A stretch of DNA of 64,000 nucleotides from Brachypodius melanocephalos (lineage: Eukaryota; Chordata; Aves; Passeriformes; Pycnonotidae), in assembly GCA_013398615.1 (NCBI GenBank), contig VZSR01001674.1, positions 373,412 to 437,411 of the forward strand. Reading direction: 5' to 3'. The stretch's first letter is position 1. Each line of letters begins with the position of its first letter. The notes under the pieces were generated by a model. It saw nothing but the letters and a program-made list of their open reading frames with translations, had not been told where the DNA came from and ran no database searches. Of this stretch, positions 61,316 through 64,000 are shown piece after piece. Position numbers and translations under genes: made by a program.

Positions 61316-64000
61316 GCAGCCCCTTGAGCTGCTCAGCGTTACTGCACCATATCTTGACCTTATCCGTGCATCAAACACATTTTCTGTTACTGCAGCAAGT
61401 TCTTGAACGTCACCTTATCTAAAATGTCCTTGAGATGGAAGGGGTCCTCAGCAGCCCGTTTTGGCCAGGAGATTATCCCTCTGGAGAAGAGACCATGGAG
61501 GAGCCGTGAGGCTGCCCTGGACAGGCCAAGCCATGGTGGCTTTGCTGTGAAAATGGAGAGGCCTTCATTGCTTCAACCGCCTGAAAATCTACAGGGAGTA
61601 GGAGCAGTTCAGAGCTGCACTGACTGCAAGGACAGCTGACTGCACCCTGTGAGTTCCTGGGATGATGCAGAACCTCAGCTTTGGCTTGGATAAACCGTGC
61701 TGCAGCCTTGGGGCTCCTCAGCATGCCCCTAAAGAGAAGGCAACACAGGCATTGAGCCAGAGCTGTACACTGGCACCTGTGCTGGCATCACTGCTCTGCT
61801 CTTGGCCTTGAATCTGACTTTGCCTTCAAGTTTGCAATACAACTAGCACTTTTTATGCCTGTTGCTTTCAGAATTATTTTGCTTTTAGGCAGTACAGGTG
61901 TTACTTATTTATTGGTCTCACTGAGTTTTCTCATTTCTCTACTGGAAATGACAAATATTTTTTCTCTAATCCTGGCAACTCCACTAACCACATAACCCTG
62001 AACTTGCTATTTAACCCACTGGTGTTGATTTAGGTGAAACCATCAGAGAGGTCTTGTAAAGTTTAAAAAAATACCTGTATATAGCAGCGTGTGGATACAT
62101 GTGAACAGTGAGGCATGACAGGAAAGACTTCATCAGTAACTTTGTCAGTAATTTTTATGCAGAACTCTAACTTATTATTTTCTATTATATAATATTGGAA
62201 TAATACGAATTTCTTGAGGCAGATTAATTGATGAGTAAAATTTCAGAATGGAATAAAACCAGAACATTCTGACACAGCGTTCCCAAACATATTAAACCTA
62301 AGGAAATACCTTGGGATATTTTATATTTAATACCTTAAGATATTTAATATTTAGGATATTTTAATATTCTAAGGGTATTTCAGGAATAGGAGATAGCATT
62401 TTCTTGCAATAAATTACTTTGAAACAGAAAATAGTAATTATATAGAAGGGCAGAATATTAACAAATACTTGACTGCACTAAATAATCCTCTTTAAAAATA
62501 TTCCTGATTGTCCTGACCTTTTCTTTTTGTCACTTAGCTGATCTGCATGTTATGAGTTACCAGCTGAATTGGGAATGAAACCCAGCTCCCAGGTCTTCCA
62601 GTGTGACTAAAGTGAAAGCAGATGACAGTTAGGAGCTAGCTATGCCATAGTATTCACTCTTCAGGAAATAATACATAGCAAGCTAAAGAGAGCTCTGGGA
62701 AAAGCATTGGGAAGAGGGAGTAGACCTTTCTTTTCCAGTTATTATATTACCTTCCAAAAAACGGGTCACACACATACTATGTTTGTAGTAAGTGAAGTTA
62801 GCACGTGGTAAAAGAAAATCCTGTAAAAATGTCAGAATTCAAAGAAAATTATTTTTTGTACCCTAATGTGCACACACACACCTGACCAAGAGCCAGTTTT
62901 TGTGGTAAATAGCAGCTTTCCTTACAGGTTTTTATTCAGTAAATTTGAAATCTCTGAATTATGCCATATTGGTCAACTTACAAAACTTACAAAAAATCCC
63001 TTTTGGTCTCTTAATCCACCTGCTTTGGCAGCACACCCTGGCTGCAGAGGCCTGAGTGCTTGCTTCTCATGCAGGAATCACACCTTGGGTCTTATTTATC
63101 TGCTTATTTCTCACACATCCTACCCTCTTGCTAATGCTTTTTTCACGGCTGCACATTTTTCAGAGACTCCAGTAAAGTTCCTTGTCAAGTATCAGTGAAG
63201 TATGAAAACCGCTTAACTGACTAGACAGAGATATTATTTACTCAACATATTCAAGATAAAAGAGACCAAACAATCTTTTTTGCTCCCTGAGTGGATTTAA
63301 CATCACAAAGAAGGAACATATGGTTTCCTCTTTTGCTAAGGTATTACTTTTATACTTTTTCCATTGCCTTTTTTTAAAAATTATTTTTTGGATGTAAAAT
63401 AAATAATCCATGCAGAAAATGGAAAGTAACAGTGTAAGGACTGAAAACTCTAAATCAAGCAATGAGCCATGGAAGCAGAGCTGTGTGGAGGTGAAGGGTA
63501 CCCTCAGGACTTATTTTCGTGTATCTAGATAATTTACTTTTGTTTTAAGAGACTGCTTGAGTCCAATTACGGTCACTTTGCATTGATGTAGCTGCCACGC
63601 TTGATTTGTGTACACAGTGATTGTACAAAATCACACTCAGGTGAAATACTGCCTGTCAGTTCCCTTGGAATTCCAGGAAAGGTTTGTTCTATACCATTTA
63701 TTTTGCTGTGACTTGGAAACTGATAATAAGGTGTGGGTGGGAGCAGTACTTGGTGTGGGCTCTGTGTATCTCCTGTTAGTGATGCTGGTCTGGCTCTGAA
63801 TTCCCACTCCAGGGCCAAACAGAGGCTTGGCAGTGTGGGAGCAAGGAGAGTCCAGGTGCAACGTGAGAGCAGCACCTTAATGCAGCAAAAGCCCCGAGCA
63901 GCTCCTCAGGATTTGGTGGTGGGGAGTGCAATAGCCAAGGGAATGAGTTGGAACAGGCAAAAGTTGCCCTGCATTCTCCTCCACCACATATGGGTAAGTG
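61316..64000. other. gene-free downstream flank
   Basis: AT-rich sequence, especially 62170-62480 with repeated GATATTTTAATATT-type motifs. No coding exon, CR1 copy or RNA gene is recognised up to the window end. Confidence 0.45.

Noticed and set aside
1..64000. Search for CRISPR arrays, defence systems, operons, retroviral genes or tRNA/rRNA genes
   Set aside because: None was recognised. The tandem arrays lack the spacer structure of CRISPR, and the window is plainly vertebrate intron and flank.

Overview
The window is vertebrate nuclear DNA, most likely from a bird. It is AT-rich and intron-dominated, has strong local CpG islands, lacks recognisable bacterial or viral genes, and carries many decayed CR1 LINE 3' ends of the avian/sauropsid type. 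Mammalian Alu, B1 or L1 sequence was not seen. Two runs of exactly 100 N (16536-16635 and 52230-52329) look like scaffold gaps of unknown true size.

The only protein-coding gene I can support is ARSJ (arylsulfatase J), on the + strand in two coding exons. Exon 1 (16772-17139) encodes the signal/anchor segment, the first metal-binding aspartates and the formylglycine motif. A 30,004-base intron (17140-47143) has consensus GTAAGT and CAG borders and splits one lysine codon. Exon 2 (47144-48545) encodes the rest of the sulfatase fold and a lysine-rich tail, giving 589 residues. The first gap lies 136 bases upstream of the first start, so part of the promoter and 5' UTR is missing.

Upstream flank (1-16535): a dense CpG island at about 600-1210 with a TATA-like box, a YY1-like site and a possible splice donor (a possible unannotated promoter); a second, weaker CpG cluster at 9305-9980; a G/T-rich tract with a canonical quadruplex motif near 12.1 kb; and several CR1 fragments. 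Intron: CR1 copies near 21.4, 27.8, 28.9, 30.9, 32.5 and 37.1 kb, an AP-1 site cluster around a hairpin at 25.5 kb, and AT-rich single-copy stretches that could be conserved regulatory elements.

Downstream flank (48546-64000): the 3' UTR, then a 1.3-kb tandem-repeat cluster (51.69-53.01 kb). Its largest member is a roughly 30-base minisatellite whose unit matches the YY1 binding motif. Two further CR1 remnants and one long open frame of doubtful meaning (60245-60844) follow. I found no CRISPR array, operon, defence system or clear RNA gene. The most unusual structure is the YY1-motif minisatellite.
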